A stretch of DNA of 64,000 bases. Source: Arthrobacter oryzae. Lineage in GTDB: Bacteria > Actinomycetota > Actinomycetes > Actinomycetales > Micrococcaceae. Below the pieces are notes generated by a model. It saw only the letters and a list, made by a program, of their open reading frames with translations, was not told the origin of the DNA and did no database searches. The translations under genes were made by a program, and so were the position numbers. Positions 16,792 through 26,525 of the stretch are shown in pieces; the stretch's first letter is position 1; every line of letters begins with the position of its first letter. The stretch is from the NCBI RefSeq assembly GCF_003634095.1, contig NZ_RBIR01000001.1, positions 372,001-436,000 on the forward strand. The letters run 5' to 3'.

Positions 16792-19323
16792 GTGAGCGTT
16801 CAGCCGGAAACACAGACCGGATCACCAGCAGCCGCGGCGGAGGGGCCCGAGGAAGGCGCCTACAGCTTCGCTGCCATGGAAGCCAAGTGGCCGCAGGTCT
16901 GGGACGACCTGAAGGTCTTCACGCCGCTCGACGACGGTTCCAAGGAACGCCGCTACGTGCTGGACATGTTCCCTTACCCCTCGGGCGACCTTCACATGGG
17001 CCACGCCGAGGCGTTCGCGATGGGCGACGTTGTGGCGCGGTACCTGCGCCAGCAGGGTTACGACGTGTTGCACCCGATCGGCTGGGACTCCTTTGGCCTT
17101 CCCGCGGAGAACGCCGCGATCAAGCGCAACGCGCACCCCAGCGAGTGGACGTACGCCAACATCGACACCCAGGCTGCGTCGTTCAAGCGCTATGCCATCT
17201 CGGCTGACTGGTCCCGCAGGCTGCACACCTCGGACCCCGAGTACTACCGCTGGACCCAGTGGCTGTTCAAGCGCTTCTATGAGCGTGGACTGGCCTACCG
17301 CAAGAATTCTCCGGTCAACTGGTGCCCCAAGGACCAGACCGTGCTGGCCAACGAGCAAGTGGTCAACGGTGCCTGCGAGCGGTGTGGCACGCCCGTCACC
17401 AAGAAGTCGCTGAACCAGTGGTACTTCAAGATCACCGACTACGCTGACCGGTTGCTCGATGACATGGACGAACTGCGCGGGCACTGGCCCGAGCGAGTCC
17501 TGGCCATGCAGAAGAACTGGATCGGCCGCTCCGAGGGCGCCCACGTCAACTTCGTGATTGAAGCCGACGCCGGCAAGCCCGCCAAGGAAGTCACGGTCTT
17601 CACCACGCGCCCGGACACCCTCTACGGTGCCACGTTCTTCGTCGTCGCCGCCGACGCGCCGCTCGCCGTCGAACTCGTCACCGACGAGCACGCCGCGGCC
17701 CTGGACGCCTACCGCGAACAGGTCAAGGCACTGTCGGAGATCGAGCGCCAGTCCACCGAGCGCGAGAAGACCGGCGTCTTCACCGGCCGTTACGCGACCA
17801 ACCCGCTCAATGGCGAGAAGCTGCCCGTCTGGGCCGCCGACTATGTCCTGGCCGACTACGGCACCGGCGCCATCATGGCTGTCCCGGCCCACGACCAGCG
17901 CGACCTCGACTTCGCCAAGACCTTCGACCTGCCCGTCCGGGCCGTTCTGGACACCGGCGAGGACGATCCGGCGGTGACCGGCACTGCCACCACCGGCGAG
18001 GGCACCCTCATCAACTCCGGCGCACTGGACGGGCTGCCGAAGGCCGAGGCCATCCCGGCCGCCATCGAGATCCTGCGTGAGCTCGGCACAGGTGAGAAGT
18101 TCGTGAACTTCCGCCTGCGCGACTGGCTGCTGAGCCGGCAGCGGTTCTGGGGCACCCCGATCCCCATCATCCACTGCCCGGCCTGCGGCGAGGTCCCGGT
18201 CCCGGACGAACAGCTGCCCGTAACCCTGCCCGCGGACCTGCGCGGCGAGGACCTGTCCCCGAAGGGCACGTCCCCGCTGGCTGCCGTCGGGGCGTGGGTC
18301 AACGTCGAATGCCCCGCCTGCCACGGCCCGGCCAAGCGCGACACGGACACCATGGACACGTTCGTAGACTCGTCCTGGTACTTCCTGCGCTTCGTCTCCC
18401 CGCAGTACACCGAGGGGCCGTTCGACCCGGCCAAGATCAACGACTGGATGCCTGTTGGGCAGTACGTCGGTGGCGTCGAGCACGCAATCTTGCACCTGCT
18501 CTACGCACGGTTCTTCACCAAGGTCATTCACGACCTCGGCCTGATCGACGCCGACGAGCCCTTCCGGGCACTGCTGAACCAGGGCCAGGTGCTCAACGGC
18601 GGCAAGGCCATGAGCAAGTCCTTGGGCAACGGCGTGGACCTCGGCGAGCAGCTGGACAAGTACGGCGTAGACGCCGTTCGCCTGACCATGATCTTTGCCT
18701 CCCCGCCGGAGGACGACGTCGACTGGGCGGACGTATCGCCGTCGGGCTCCGCGAAGTTCCTGGCCCGCGCCTGGCGGCTCGGCCAAGACGTCACGAGCCA
18801 ACCCGGCGTCGACTTCGCCACCGGTGACCGGGCCCTGCGCACCGTCACCCACCGCACCATCGCCGACGCCCAGACGCTGCTGGACCACAACAAGTTCAAC
18901 GTGGTTGTGGCGAAGCTGATGGAACTGGTCAACGCGACCCGCAAGAGCATTGACGCAGCCGGCGGGGCCGGCGGCGCCGATCCCGCGGTCCGCGAAGCTG
19001 TCGAAACCGTTGCCGTCATCCTGAGCCTCTTTGCGCCCTACACGGCCGAGGACCTGTGGAACGTCCTCGGGCACCCGGCGTCGGTGGCCAACGCCGGCTG
19101 GCCCACTCATGACGACGCGCTGCTGGTGCAGGACACCGTCACCGCCGTTGTCCAGGTGCAGGGCAAGGTGCGCGACCGCCTCGAGGTTTCGCCGGACATT
19201 TCCGAGGACGAACTGCGCGAACTGGCGCTGGCCTCGGAGAACGTCCAGCGGGCCCTGGACGGCCGCGCCCTGCGCACGGTAATCGTGCGGGCGCCTAAAC
19301 TGGTCAATATCGTCCCGGCCTAG
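16792..19323 (+). CDS. leuS: Leucyl-tRNA synthetase
   Basis: 843 residues; charges tRNA-Leu. The class I signature HMGH is at 68-71 in [16 protein letters not shown], and the KMSKS loop appears as KAMSKS at 605-610. The CP1 editing domain ([13 protein letters not shown] and the later [16 protein letters not shown]) is complete. GTG 16792 is the start. The first 20 residues are an Ala/Glu/Pro-rich extension. The leader upstream indicates control by leucine supply. Confidence 0.97.
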   Translation: MSVQPETQTGSPAAAAEGPEEGAYSFAAMEAKWPQVWDDLKVFTPLDDGSKERRYVLDMFPYPSGDLHMGHAEAFAMGDVVARYLRQQGYDVLHPIGWDSFGLPAENAAIKRNAHPSEWTYANIDTQAASFKRYAISADWSRRLHTSDPEYYRWTQWLFKRFYERGLAYRKNSPVNWCPKDQTVLANEQVVNGACERCGTPVTKKSLNQWYFKITDYADRLLDDMDELRGHWPERVLAMQKNWIGRSEGAHVNFVIEADAGKPAKEVTVFTTRPDTLYGATFFVVAADAPLAVELVTDEHAAALDAYREQVKALSEIERQSTEREKTGVFTGRYATNPLNGEKLPVWAADYVLADYGTGAIMAVPAHDQRDLDFAKTFDLPVRAVLDTGEDDPAVTGTATTGEGTLINSGALDGLPKAEAIPAAIEILRELGTGEKFVNFRLRDWLLSRQRFWGTPIPIIHCPACGEVPVPDEQLPVTLPADLRGEDLSPKGTSPLAAVGAWVNVECPACHGPAKRDTDTMDTFVDSSWYFLRFVSPQYTEGPFDPAKINDWMPVGQYVGGVEHAILHLLYARFFTKVIHDLGLIDADEPFRALLNQGQVLNGGKAMSKSLGNGVDLGEQLDKYGVDAVRLTMIFASPPEDDVDWADVSPSGSAKFLARAWRLGQDVTSQPGVDFATGDRALRTVTHRTIADAQTLLDHNKFNVVVAKLMELVNATRKSIDAAGGAGGADPAVREAVETVAVILSLFAPYTAEDLWNVLGHPASVANAGWPTHDDALLVQDTVTAVVQVQGKVRDRLEVSPDISEDELRELALASENVQRALDGRALRTVIVRAPKLVNIVPA

Positions 19324-19341
19324 CCGGACGAACCAGCGTGG

Positions 19342-19373
19342 CACTGGCCGCCGGCATTTGCCGGCGGCCAGTG
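19342..19373. terminator. 14-bp hairpin after leuS
   Basis: Arms 19342-19355 and 19360-19373 pair perfectly with an ATTT loop, 20 bases after the leuS stop. The plus-strand flank has no T run. Probable leuS terminator. Confidence 0.7.
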
Positions 19374-19444
19374 TCACATCGTCACCTGCAGGGACTCTGC
19401 AGGCAGGCGATTTGTCCATGCGTCCCGACAGCAGGAGGTTCCCC

Positions 19445-20563
19445 GTGCCAGACCGCGAACCGCCAGGCTGGCCGTGGCTGCGCGAGCGGCTGGTCCGACT
19501 TCGGCAGGGCCCCCACGCGGAGGTTGTCCCGGAGCCCGTGCCCGCAGCCGTGCAGGTCGCGGTGGTCACGGACTCTGCGGCCGCGCTGCCCGCCGACTGG
19601 GTTAGGGAGTTCAGCGCCGACGGTGCGCTCACTGTGGTTCCAATGCCCGTGATGGCGGGTGGAGATATCTACGGTGAGGGGGATGACGACATCACCGAGA
19701 TGATCGCCCTCGCGCTTGCCAGCGGCAAGCCCGTCAAGACCTCGCGCCCCTCACCCGGGCAATTTGAACACGCGTACCGCACGGCCAGCGAGCGTGGCTT
19801 CCGGTCCGTGGTCTCGATTCATATCTCCGGCGCGCTGTCCGGAACAGCCGACGCCGCGCGCCTGGCAGCCGAACGCGTCGACATCCCGGTTGAGGTTCTC
19901 GACTCGAGGACCGTCGGCATGGCTCTGGGGATGGGCGTGCAGGGCGCGGTTGTCGCGGCCGCCGACGGGCGGACCGCGGCCGAGGTGAAGTCCTTCGCGC
20001 AGGACAGGTTGGCCCGCACCAAGGTGTACTTCTACGTTCCGAGCCTGGAGCAGCTGCGGCGGGGTGGCCGGATTGGGGCGGCTGCCTCATTGTGGGGAAC
20101 CATGTTCTCCATCAAACCCATCCTGGCCGTCGAGGACGGCCGGATCATCCCGCTGGAAAAGGTCCGGTCTGCGGCGAAGGCGATTGCAAGGCTGGAAGAA
20201 ATTGTCAGCGCCGACGCTTCGGCACGTCCCGCCGGCCGGGCGCGGCTTGCAGTGCATCACTTCGGCAACCAGTCCGAGGCCCAAGAGCTTGCGAGGCGCC
20301 TGGCGGCAGCGTTGCCGGCGTGCCCGCCGGCGCAGATTACTTCCCTCCCGGCGGTTCTGGCCGCCCATGCGGGGCTCGGCGTGCTGGCGGTGATCGTGGG
20401 GGAGGGCAGTACCCCCGGAGGCGCGGATGGCGCCACTACTTCCGGCCACGGCGGGGCGGACGGCGCCACTCCTGCCGGCGGCGCCACCACCACTGTCGGC
20501 GAGGACCGGGGCAGCAGGCGGAAGGGCGGGGCTGGCCGCGCAACGGCCCGGGCGGGAGACTAG
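19445..20563 (+). CDS. DegV family fatty-acid-binding protein
   Basis: 372 residues from GTG 19445, which has AGGAGG at 19433-19438. The fold starts VAVVTDSAAALPADWV (TDS at 42-44), followed by KTSRPSPGQFEHAY, HISGALSGTADAARLAA and VLDSRTVGMALGMGV, all typical of DegV. Such proteins bind a fatty acid and, with FakA-type kinases, supply acyl phosphate; no kinase gene is next to it here. The last 45 or so residues are a low-complexity Gly/Ala/Thr tail of unknown use. Confidence 0.9.
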   Translation: MPDREPPGWPWLRERLVRLRQGPHAEVVPEPVPAAVQVAVVTDSAAALPADWVREFSADGALTVVPMPVMAGGDIYGEGDDDITEMIALALASGKPVKTSRPSPGQFEHAYRTASERGFRSVVSIHISGALSGTADAARLAAERVDIPVEVLDSRTVGMALGMGVQGAVVAAADGRTAAEVKSFAQDRLARTKVYFYVPSLEQLRRGGRIGAAASLWGTMFSIKPILAVEDGRIIPLEKVRSAAKAIARLEEIVSADASARPAGRARLAVHHFGNQSEAQELARRLAAALPACPPAQITSLPAVLAAHAGLGVLAVIVGEGSTPGGADGATTSGHGGADGATPAGGATTTVGEDRGSRRKGGAGRATARAGD

Positions 20564-20656
20564 CCCGGGAGACCTCCCCGACGCGCGAAGGGCTGGCCGG
20601 GACAGGGCGCTGGCGGTACAGTCACTGGACCGAACCACACCGTACCGGAGGCCGCC

Positions 20657-20842
20657 ATGGCAATGCAGGTGCACCACGTAGCCCAGTTGGACCGCGACGT
20701 TGCGGAAGAGGTGACCAAATGGCTGAAGTACCTCAAAGGCCAGGTGACCAGCGTCCAGTTCCTGACCACCACCGTGCCGGATCCTAAGGTCCCCGACACA
20801 TGGCGGGTGCAGTACGAGGCCTACATCACGTACCAGCAGTAA
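20657..20842 (+). CDS. Small conserved-looking protein of unknown function
   Basis: 61 residues, start MAMQVHHVAQLDRDVAEEV, with GGAGG about 8 bases before the ATG. It is amphipathic and soluble, with no membrane span and no cysteine. Composition and codon use fit a real gene. I do not recognise a family. It lies between the DegV gene and a convergent secreted protein. Confidence 0.6.
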   Translation: MAMQVHHVAQLDRDVAEEVTKWLKYLKGQVTSVQFLTTTVPDPKVPDTWRVQYEAYITYQQ

Positions 20843-20863
20843 ATCCCCGCGTGTAGCTGCGCA

Positions 20864-21367
20864 TTAGGGCGTTGGGCCGGGCGTGGGCGAGAGCGTCGGC
20901 TGAGGGGCCGGCTGGGAGATGGGCGGGGATGTCGGCGGTGTCGCCGCCTGCCCCGGCTTGATGGTGTAGCTGGGCTGGGGGGCAGAACCGTTGACCCAAA
21001 GCGCCGCACTCACCCTTCGGGCATTCCCAGGCTCCACCCACCAGAACACCTGGACGTTGCAGTGGTACACAACCGTCACGTTTGCGACCGCGCCCGCCGA
21101 CGGAACGGAGCGAATCGATGTGGCGGCCGTCTTCGTGGTCCAAATGAAATTCTGATCGGCTGTCATCCCCGCCGTGCCGTCAACCGTCACGTGCGCTATG
21201 CCGTAAAGGCCGTACTGGGGGCAGAAGCTGCCGTCGACGGAAAAATTGACGACTTGGGTTGAAGTCGCTTGCATCGGCTCCGATAGCGGGTCTGCCATCG
21301 CGGCCGGGGGGAACATCATGGCGCCGCAAAGGGCCACGGCTGCCGCAGGCCCAATCAAGCTCTTCAT
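20864..21367 (-). CDS. Small secreted protein of unknown function
   Basis: 167 residues with a clear signal peptide: MKSLIGPAAAVALCGAMMFP then PAAMADPLSE, cleavage likely after AMA. The mature part (about 26-130) is Val/Thr-rich and looks like a beta-sandwich, with two cysteines (SFCPQYG and VYHCNVQ) that could form a disulfide. The last 35 residues are Pro/Thr-rich (SPPISQPAPQPTLSPTPGP), as in surface or cell-wall linkers. No family recognised. It converges on the small protein upstream with 21 bases between the stops. Confidence 0.65.
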   Translation of the reverse strand: MKSLIGPAAAVALCGAMMFPPAAMADPLSEPMQATSTQVVNFSVDGSFCPQYGLYGIAHVTVDGTAGMTADQNFIWTTKTAATSIRSVPSAGAVANVTVVYHCNVQVFWWVEPGNARRVSAALWVNGSAPQPSYTIKPGQAATPPTSPPISQPAPQPTLSPTPGPTP

Positions 21368-21592
21368 TGCACACCAGCTTTCGACGCCTGATGGTTAAAT
21401 CCAGGCGATCAGGGTTGCCCCCAGCCGGCAAAGTCTTCTCGATTGCTTGCTGACGTTATCACCGGTCCCGTGAGGCCACCAGCGTAGGGAGTACTTGCCC
21501 GGTGGCATGAAATTACGCGAATTACGCAGGTATATCCACATACCCGAATCCCGGCATTTCTGCGTGGTCGAGGCCTGCCTAGAGTAGATCCC

Positions 21593-22678
21593 ATGTCACG
21601 CCGGAAGCCGGGAGCCCTATCCGCATTGGGGATCTTGGGTGCCCGGGAACGCCTGGAGTCGACTCTTGGAGGTGCCGTGGACGCCGCGGGTGCCGCAGCG
21701 GTCGCGAAAGCCGCAGCTGCGGGGGACGGCGGGGGCGGCGCGGACGTTGCAGACGCCGGGGACGCAGGCCGTTCTGAGGTGCGCCCCCGTGACCTGCTCG
21801 AATCTCACGCCGCGGCGCCGGGGTTCTCCCTGGCAGGGCCGTTCCCCCTCGCAGGGCCGTACGCCGTCCCGGGGCCGCCGGCGGAGGACGGCGGCGGCTA
21901 CGACTGGCGCCTATCCGGGGACGCCTTACCCCCGCACTCCGGACCCGCGGGTCCACTGCCCGGGCGTCGGAGCGCCGGACGGGCGCCGGTCTCCGCGCGT
22001 CTGCGGTACCGGACCGGGGTGCGGGCGGCAGCGTTGTTGGGGATCCTCGCACTGGTGCTGGGCGGCTGCTTCTGGTGGCAGGTCGCCACCGGGGGTGCTC
22101 AGGTGGTGGCGCTCAGCAAGTCGGCGCCGGCTGCTGACGAGGCAGCTGGCCAGGAGGCCGTGGCCACCAGCACCCCGCCGGAACAAGTCCCCAGCGACGG
22201 GCCGGGGAGCATCACGGTGCATGTTGCCGGCGCTGTGGCCAGACCCGGGGTGGTTCAGCTGCCCGCTGGCAGCCGGGTTCACGATGCGATCACAGCGGCC
22301 GGGGGAGCCACGAATCTTGCGGAGCCGGACAGGCTCAATCTTGCAGCCGTGCTGGAGGACGGCCAGAAGATCCTGGTGCCGGCCCGCGGCGACCCCGATA
22401 CAGCCGACCCGGTTGGCGGCGGCACTGCTTCGCCGGGTCCGGGTGCGGGTGCGGGTGCCGGTGGCACCGGTCCGGGCGGTGGTGGTGGAAGGATCAACCT
22501 CAACACCGCCGGCATCGAGGAACTAGGGACGCTTCCGCGCGTCGGCCCGGTCCTGGCTCAGCGCATCGTGGACTGGCGCCGGCAGCACGGGCGGTTCAAA
22601 ACCGTGCAGGAGCTCGACGCCGTTGACGGCATCGGTCCGAAGTTGCTCGAGGCGCTGCTTCCGCTGGTGGGTGTCTAA
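21593..22678 (+). CDS. comEA: ComEA family DNA-binding competence protein
   Basis: 361 residues, long for ComEA. A 140-residue variable Gly/Ala-rich cytoplasmic N terminus precedes one membrane span (about 142-165). An SLBB domain follows at about 206-245 (ITVHVAGAVARPGVVQLPAG), then a Gly-rich linker and a C-terminal helix-hairpin-helix pair at about 300-361 (INLNTAGIEELGTLPRVGPV). The HhH part binds double-stranded DNA outside the membrane and passes it to ComEC. The stop is adjacent to the comEC start, so the two are an operon. Confidence 0.93.
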   Translation: MSRRKPGALSALGILGARERLESTLGGAVDAAGAAAVAKAAAAGDGGGGADVADAGDAGRSEVRPRDLLESHAAAPGFSLAGPFPLAGPYAVPGPPAEDGGGYDWRLSGDALPPHSGPAGPLPGRRSAGRAPVSARLRYRTGVRAAALLGILALVLGGCFWWQVATGGAQVVALSKSAPAADEAAGQEAVATSTPPEQVPSDGPGSITVHVAGAVARPGVVQLPAGSRVHDAITAAGGATNLAEPDRLNLAAVLEDGQKILVPARGDPDTADPVGGGTASPGPGAGAGAGGTGPGGGGGRINLNTAGIEELGTLPRVGPVLAQRIVDWRRQHGRFKTVQELDAVDGIGPKLLEALLPLVGV

Positions 22679-22679
22679 C

Positions 22680-24989
22680 ATGGCCCGGCGTGGCATCGAG
22701 AGCGCACGACGCACGGACGTGGCAGGGCCAAACGGGAGCGGGTCCGGCGACCCCGACGTTGCGGAAGGTCGGCGGAGCCGCTGGCAGCGCTATGTCGATT
22801 CTGCGGTCCTTTTCCCGGCGCAGGCTGAATGCTCTGGCTATGGCGGGACATCGAAGCAGGAACAAAAGCAGAGGCAGGAACAGGAGCAGGAACAGGAGGC
22901 TGCCAACCGGGTTCTCGGAGCCGGCCGGGCCGGGCCCGGAGTGCGGAGGCCGCGACCGGGCGATGCCATGCCGGGTCAGCACCGCGAGCAGCACTATTCC
23001 TCGCATGCAACCGTGCCTCTTGGGGAATCTTTCACAAGTCGTCTCGCCGGACGGCTCGTCTGGCATTTGGGGTTCCAGCCCGCGCGCGACCCGGGATCGC
23101 GTCGGGGCATCACGGACCAAACGCAGCGGACCGATCTTCGCCTGGTGCTGCCCGCGCTTCTGGTCTGGGGGACGGCAGTCGCCGGAAACTGGTGGACCCC
23201 AGGAGAATTGGCCGCTCTTTGCACCAGCATGGCGGTGGCCGCCGGAATCGTGCTCTGCCTGGCTGCCCGGAAAAATGCAACGTCGGCCAAAACAGAGCGG
23301 ACAGGAACAACGCTGGCAAGGTTTAGATTGTCGGCCAAGCCCGGGCGGGCGAGTGCCGGGCGGCCAACCACCGGCGGGGGAGCAGCCCCGCGTGGCGGCC
23401 CTCCAAAGCCGGCCACCCGGCGGGCCTTTCGCGCCACGATGGCACTTGCCCTGATGTTGTCTGTGGCGGCGGGAGCGCACGCCGCCGTGGATGCGTCCCG
23501 GCGGCACGACGGGGCGATCGCCGCGGCGGTTGCCGCCCGCGCCGCCGTAGTCGCGGAACTGGAGATTGCCGGCGCCCCGCGCCGTCTCAAGACACCGGGA
23601 GCCGGCGGCCTGGCCGACCGCTGGGCAACTCCGGCGACGCTGAAGGAGATGACTTTCGACGGCCGAATCGTCACCGGGGAAGCCCGGCTCGTCGTCATGG
23701 GCGGAGCGGCCTGGGAACACGCCGTCGCGGGCCAACGCCTCCGCGCGACGGGCAGGCTCCGGCCGGCAATGCCGGGCGCGCCGGAAGCGGGAATCCTTTC
23801 AGCCTCGTCCAATCCAACGGTGCTGCGGGGCCCGGGGCCGTGGCAGCAGGGCCCCAGTGAGCTGCGCAGTGCCTTCACCGTCGCCGCGGCACAGTTCGGG
23901 GGCGACGTCGGCGGTCTCCTGCCCGGAATGGTCACGGGTGACACCAGCGCCCTGGACACGGATTTGGAGGGCGTAATGAAACTGGTCGGGATGACGCACC
24001 TGACCGCCGTCAGCGGCGCGAACTGCAGCCTGATCCTGGGGGCGCTCCTGCTGGCTGCCCGCACCCTGCGGGTTCCGCGCACCGCAGCCGCCGCTGGCAG
24101 CGTAGCGGGACTTGGGCTGTTCGTCCTTATGGTGGGGCCGGACCCCAGCGTGCTGCGGTCGGCACTCATGGGGGGCATCGGCCTGACTTCCGTCGCCCTT
24201 GGCCGGGCAGGGCGCGGGCTCAGCCTGCTGTGCGTTGCGGTCGTTGGACTGTTGCTGGCGCAGCCCGCCCTGGCCGTTAGTTTCGGTTTCCTGCTCTCGG
24301 TCCTGGCCACACTGGGAATTGTGGTCACCGGACGCCGCATTATCGACTGGCTGCCGCCGGGTGTGCCGCCCTGGGCGGCGGCAGGGCTTGCCGTGCCCCT
24401 CTCAGCGCAGCTTTTCTGCGCGCCGGCCATCGTCCTGCTGCAACCCCAGTTCAGCCTGTATGCATTGCCCGCCAACGTGGCCGTTGCGGCACTCGTGGCC
24501 CCCGTGACTCTCCTCGGGACGGCGGCGGCCGCACTCCTGCCCGCGGTCCCGGGTGCCGCGGAGCTGTTGATGGCCGCGGCAGCCGTCTTCACCGGTGGCG
24601 TGGCGGGGACCGCCCGCTTTTTCGCGGCCCTCCCGGGCGCAGCCCTGCCGTGGCCGGAGGGGCCCTTCGGCGTCGCAACTATGGGAGCGTTTTCCGGGAC
24701 CGTGCTGGCAGCCCTCTGGCTTGCACTGCACCCGGCCGTAGTGGCCCGGTGGGCCCTGGCGGCACACGCAAGGACCGTCGCCGTTCTCGACTTCGGGTCC
24801 CACGCGACTGCGCACCACGAAGTGCGCGCGGCGGCCCAGCAGGCGGCCCGGCGCAGCTTGGAACACCGGTCCGGGCGTGGGACGCTTAGAGTCCACAAAC
24901 CAATTCCCGGGAGGAAACACGAGTGGCTGCTGCCCAGACCCAACGGCCCAGGACCTCAGCGTCGAAGATCGCCACCTGGCGCGACGTGA
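22680..24989 (+). CDS. comEC: ComEC/Rec2 family DNA-uptake membrane channel, without metallo-beta-lactamase domain
   Basis: 769 residues from ATG 22680. Many hydrophobic spans run from about 155 to 690. The ComEC competence core is clear at about 437-456 (GMTHLTAVSGANCSLILGAL), and GMVTGDTSALD precedes it. The C-terminal metallo-beta-lactamase domain of full-length ComEC is absent: only about 70 residues follow the last span. The N terminus is unusual, with a Gln/Glu run (KQEQKQRQEQEQEQE) near 59-73. The end overlaps holA by 67 bases. Confidence 0.88.
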   Translation: MARRGIESARRTDVAGPNGSGSGDPDVAEGRRSRWQRYVDSAVLFPAQAECSGYGGTSKQEQKQRQEQEQEQEAANRVLGAGRAGPGVRRPRPGDAMPGQHREQHYSSHATVPLGESFTSRLAGRLVWHLGFQPARDPGSRRGITDQTQRTDLRLVLPALLVWGTAVAGNWWTPGELAALCTSMAVAAGIVLCLAARKNATSAKTERTGTTLARFRLSAKPGRASAGRPTTGGGAAPRGGPPKPATRRAFRATMALALMLSVAAGAHAAVDASRRHDGAIAAAVAARAAVVAELEIAGAPRRLKTPGAGGLADRWATPATLKEMTFDGRIVTGEARLVVMGGAAWEHAVAGQRLRATGRLRPAMPGAPEAGILSASSNPTVLRGPGPWQQGPSELRSAFTVAAAQFGGDVGGLLPGMVTGDTSALDTDLEGVMKLVGMTHLTAVSGANCSLILGALLLAARTLRVPRTAAAAGSVAGLGLFVLMVGPDPSVLRSALMGGIGLTSVALGRAGRGLSLLCVAVVGLLLAQPALAVSFGFLLSVLATLGIVVTGRRIIDWLPPGVPPWAAAGLAVPLSAQLFCAPAIVLLQPQFSLYALPANVAVAALVAPVTLLGTAAAALLPAVPGAAELLMAAAAVFTGGVAGTARFFAALPGAALPWPEGPFGVATMGAFSGTVLAALWLALHPAVVARWALAAHARTVAVLDFGSHATAHHEVRAAAQQAARRSLEHRSGRGTLRVHKPIPGRKHEWLLPRPNGPGPQRRRSPPGAT

Positions 24990-25939
24990 GCCCCGCTGCC
25001 GTCGTGCTGGTGGGCGGCCCGGAGGACTACCTGGGCTCGCGTGCCATGGACCGCATCCGTGCGCAGGTCCGCGAGGCGGCGCCAGACGTCGAAGTTACCC
25101 GGCTCAACGCCGGCAGCTACACGGCCGGGTCCCTGGCCATGAACGTCAGCCCGTCGCTGTTTGGCGAACAGAAGCTCATTGAGGTTGAGGGAGCCGAGGC
25201 GATGAACGATGCGTTCCTCGCCGATGCGCTGAAATATGTGGCGCAGCCGGAACCCGATGCTGTGCTGGTGCTCCGCCACGGCGGGGGAGTCCGCGGCAAG
25301 AAACTGCTGGATGCCATCAAGGCTGGCGGCTGGCCCGTTGTTGACTGCCAACCGCTGAAGAAAGACGCCGAAAAGATCGCGTTCGTCACTTCAGAATTCA
25401 AGACGGCCTCCCGGCGTATCGATCCCGACGCCGTCCATGCCCTGGTCAACGCGGTCGGTGCCCACTTGGCTGAACTGGCTGCCGCCTGCAGCCAGCTGAT
25501 CGCGGACGCCACCACGGGCGTGGATGCCGCCATGGTGGACAGGTATTACGGAGGCCGGGTCGAGGCCACTGCCTTCAAGGTCGCCGACGCCGCCATGGCC
25601 GGCAACGGGCCCCTCGCCCTCTCCACCCTCCGCCACGCTCTTGCCACCGGGGCGGACCCGGTACCGATCGTGGCGGCACTGGCTTCCAAACTCCGTGCGC
25701 TGGCTAAGGTGGCCGGCGCGCAAGGGTCGTCCTCGCAGATTGCCAAACAACTGGGGATGCAGCCCTGGCTCGTGGAACAGGCCCAGCGGGAGGTGCGGCG
25801 GTGGACGCCCGACGGTCTGGTCCGCTCCATCCAGGTCACGGCCGAGGCAGACGCCCAGGTCAAGGGCCTGTCCCGGGATCCCGTCTATGCCGTTGAGCAC
25901 GCGGTAACCGTGATTGCCACCTCGGTCCGCGGTTCCTGA
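24923..25939 (+). CDS. holA: DNA polymerase III subunit delta
   Basis: 338 residues. Delta opens the sliding clamp in the clamp loader. The family pattern is seen in VLVGGPEDYLGSRAMDRIR, the NVSPSLFGEQKLIEVEGAE segment, and the C-terminal IAKQLGMQPWLVEQAQREVR. GTG 24923 has GGGAGG about 9 bases upstream. The comEA-comEC-holA order is common in actinobacteria, with rpsT next, as here. Confidence 0.93.
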   Translation: MAAAQTQRPRTSASKIATWRDVSPAAVVLVGGPEDYLGSRAMDRIRAQVREAAPDVEVTRLNAGSYTAGSLAMNVSPSLFGEQKLIEVEGAEAMNDAFLADALKYVAQPEPDAVLVLRHGGGVRGKKLLDAIKAGGWPVVDCQPLKKDAEKIAFVTSEFKTASRRIDPDAVHALVNAVGAHLAELAAACSQLIADATTGVDAAMVDRYYGGRVEATAFKVADAAMAGNGPLALSTLRHALATGADPVPIVAALASKLRALAKVAGAQGSSSQIAKQLGMQPWLVEQAQREVRRWTPDGLVRSIQVTAEADAQVKGLSRDPVYAVEHAVTVIATSVRGS

Positions 25940-26008
25940 GCTCCCGTCTGACCCGGGGGTTCCCGGCTGCCCGGGGCTCCCGACGCAGTGGTTCCGGTTT
26001 AACTGGAT

Positions 26009-26037
26009 GTGGCCGGCACCCATCGGGTGCCGGCCAC
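26009..26037. terminator. Bidirectional hairpin between holA and rpsT
   Basis: Arms 26009-26021 and 26025-26037 pair perfectly over 13 bases with a 3-base ATC loop. It lies between convergent genes and is likely shared by both. Confidence 0.75.
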
Positions 26038-26066
26038 AATCATCAGTTCAGATGAACTGGAAAACC

Positions 26067-26327
26067 TTAGAGTGCGTTGACCTTCTTGGAGATCGCCGAC
26101 TTGCGGTTTGCAGCGTTGTTCTTGTGAAGAACGCCCTTGCTGACAGCCTTGTCCAGCTTACGGCTGGCAGCAAGCAGAGCAGCAGATGCAGCATCCTTGT
26201 CGGTGGACTCAACGGCGGTGTTGACGGCGCGGATGGCAGTCTTCAGCTCGGACTTGACTGCGTTGTTGCGCAGGCGAGCCTTTTCGTTGGTCAGGATGCG
26301 CTTCTTCTGGGACTTGATATTAGCCAC
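26067..26327 (-). CDS. rpsT: 30S ribosomal protein S20
   Basis: 86 residues, Lys/Ala-rich. It begins [19 protein letters not shown], the typical S20 start, and ends [13 protein letters not shown]. It binds 16S rRNA early in small-subunit assembly. GAGAG lies upstream of the ATG. Codon use is strongly biased, as for highly expressed genes. Confidence 0.97.
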   Translation of the reverse strand: MANIKSQKKRILTNEKARLRNNAVKSELKTAIRAVNTAVESTDKDAASAALLAASRKLDKAVSKGVLHKNNAANRKSAISKKVNAL

Positions 26328-26525
26328 GTGTGAACTCTCTTTTTCAATGCGGAAAATGGTCTAGAGGGCTTTCAGATTGGCCATTGACTGAGCGGCGTGG
26401 GGATACCTATGGCGGCCAACCATCTGTGGCCGTCGACCTGCACGGACACACAGCTGTCAATAATAGCAGAGATGGCGCCGCGGGGACGCGTCCGGCGAGT
26501 CGCGGCCGCGCCGGCCACGCGGCGG

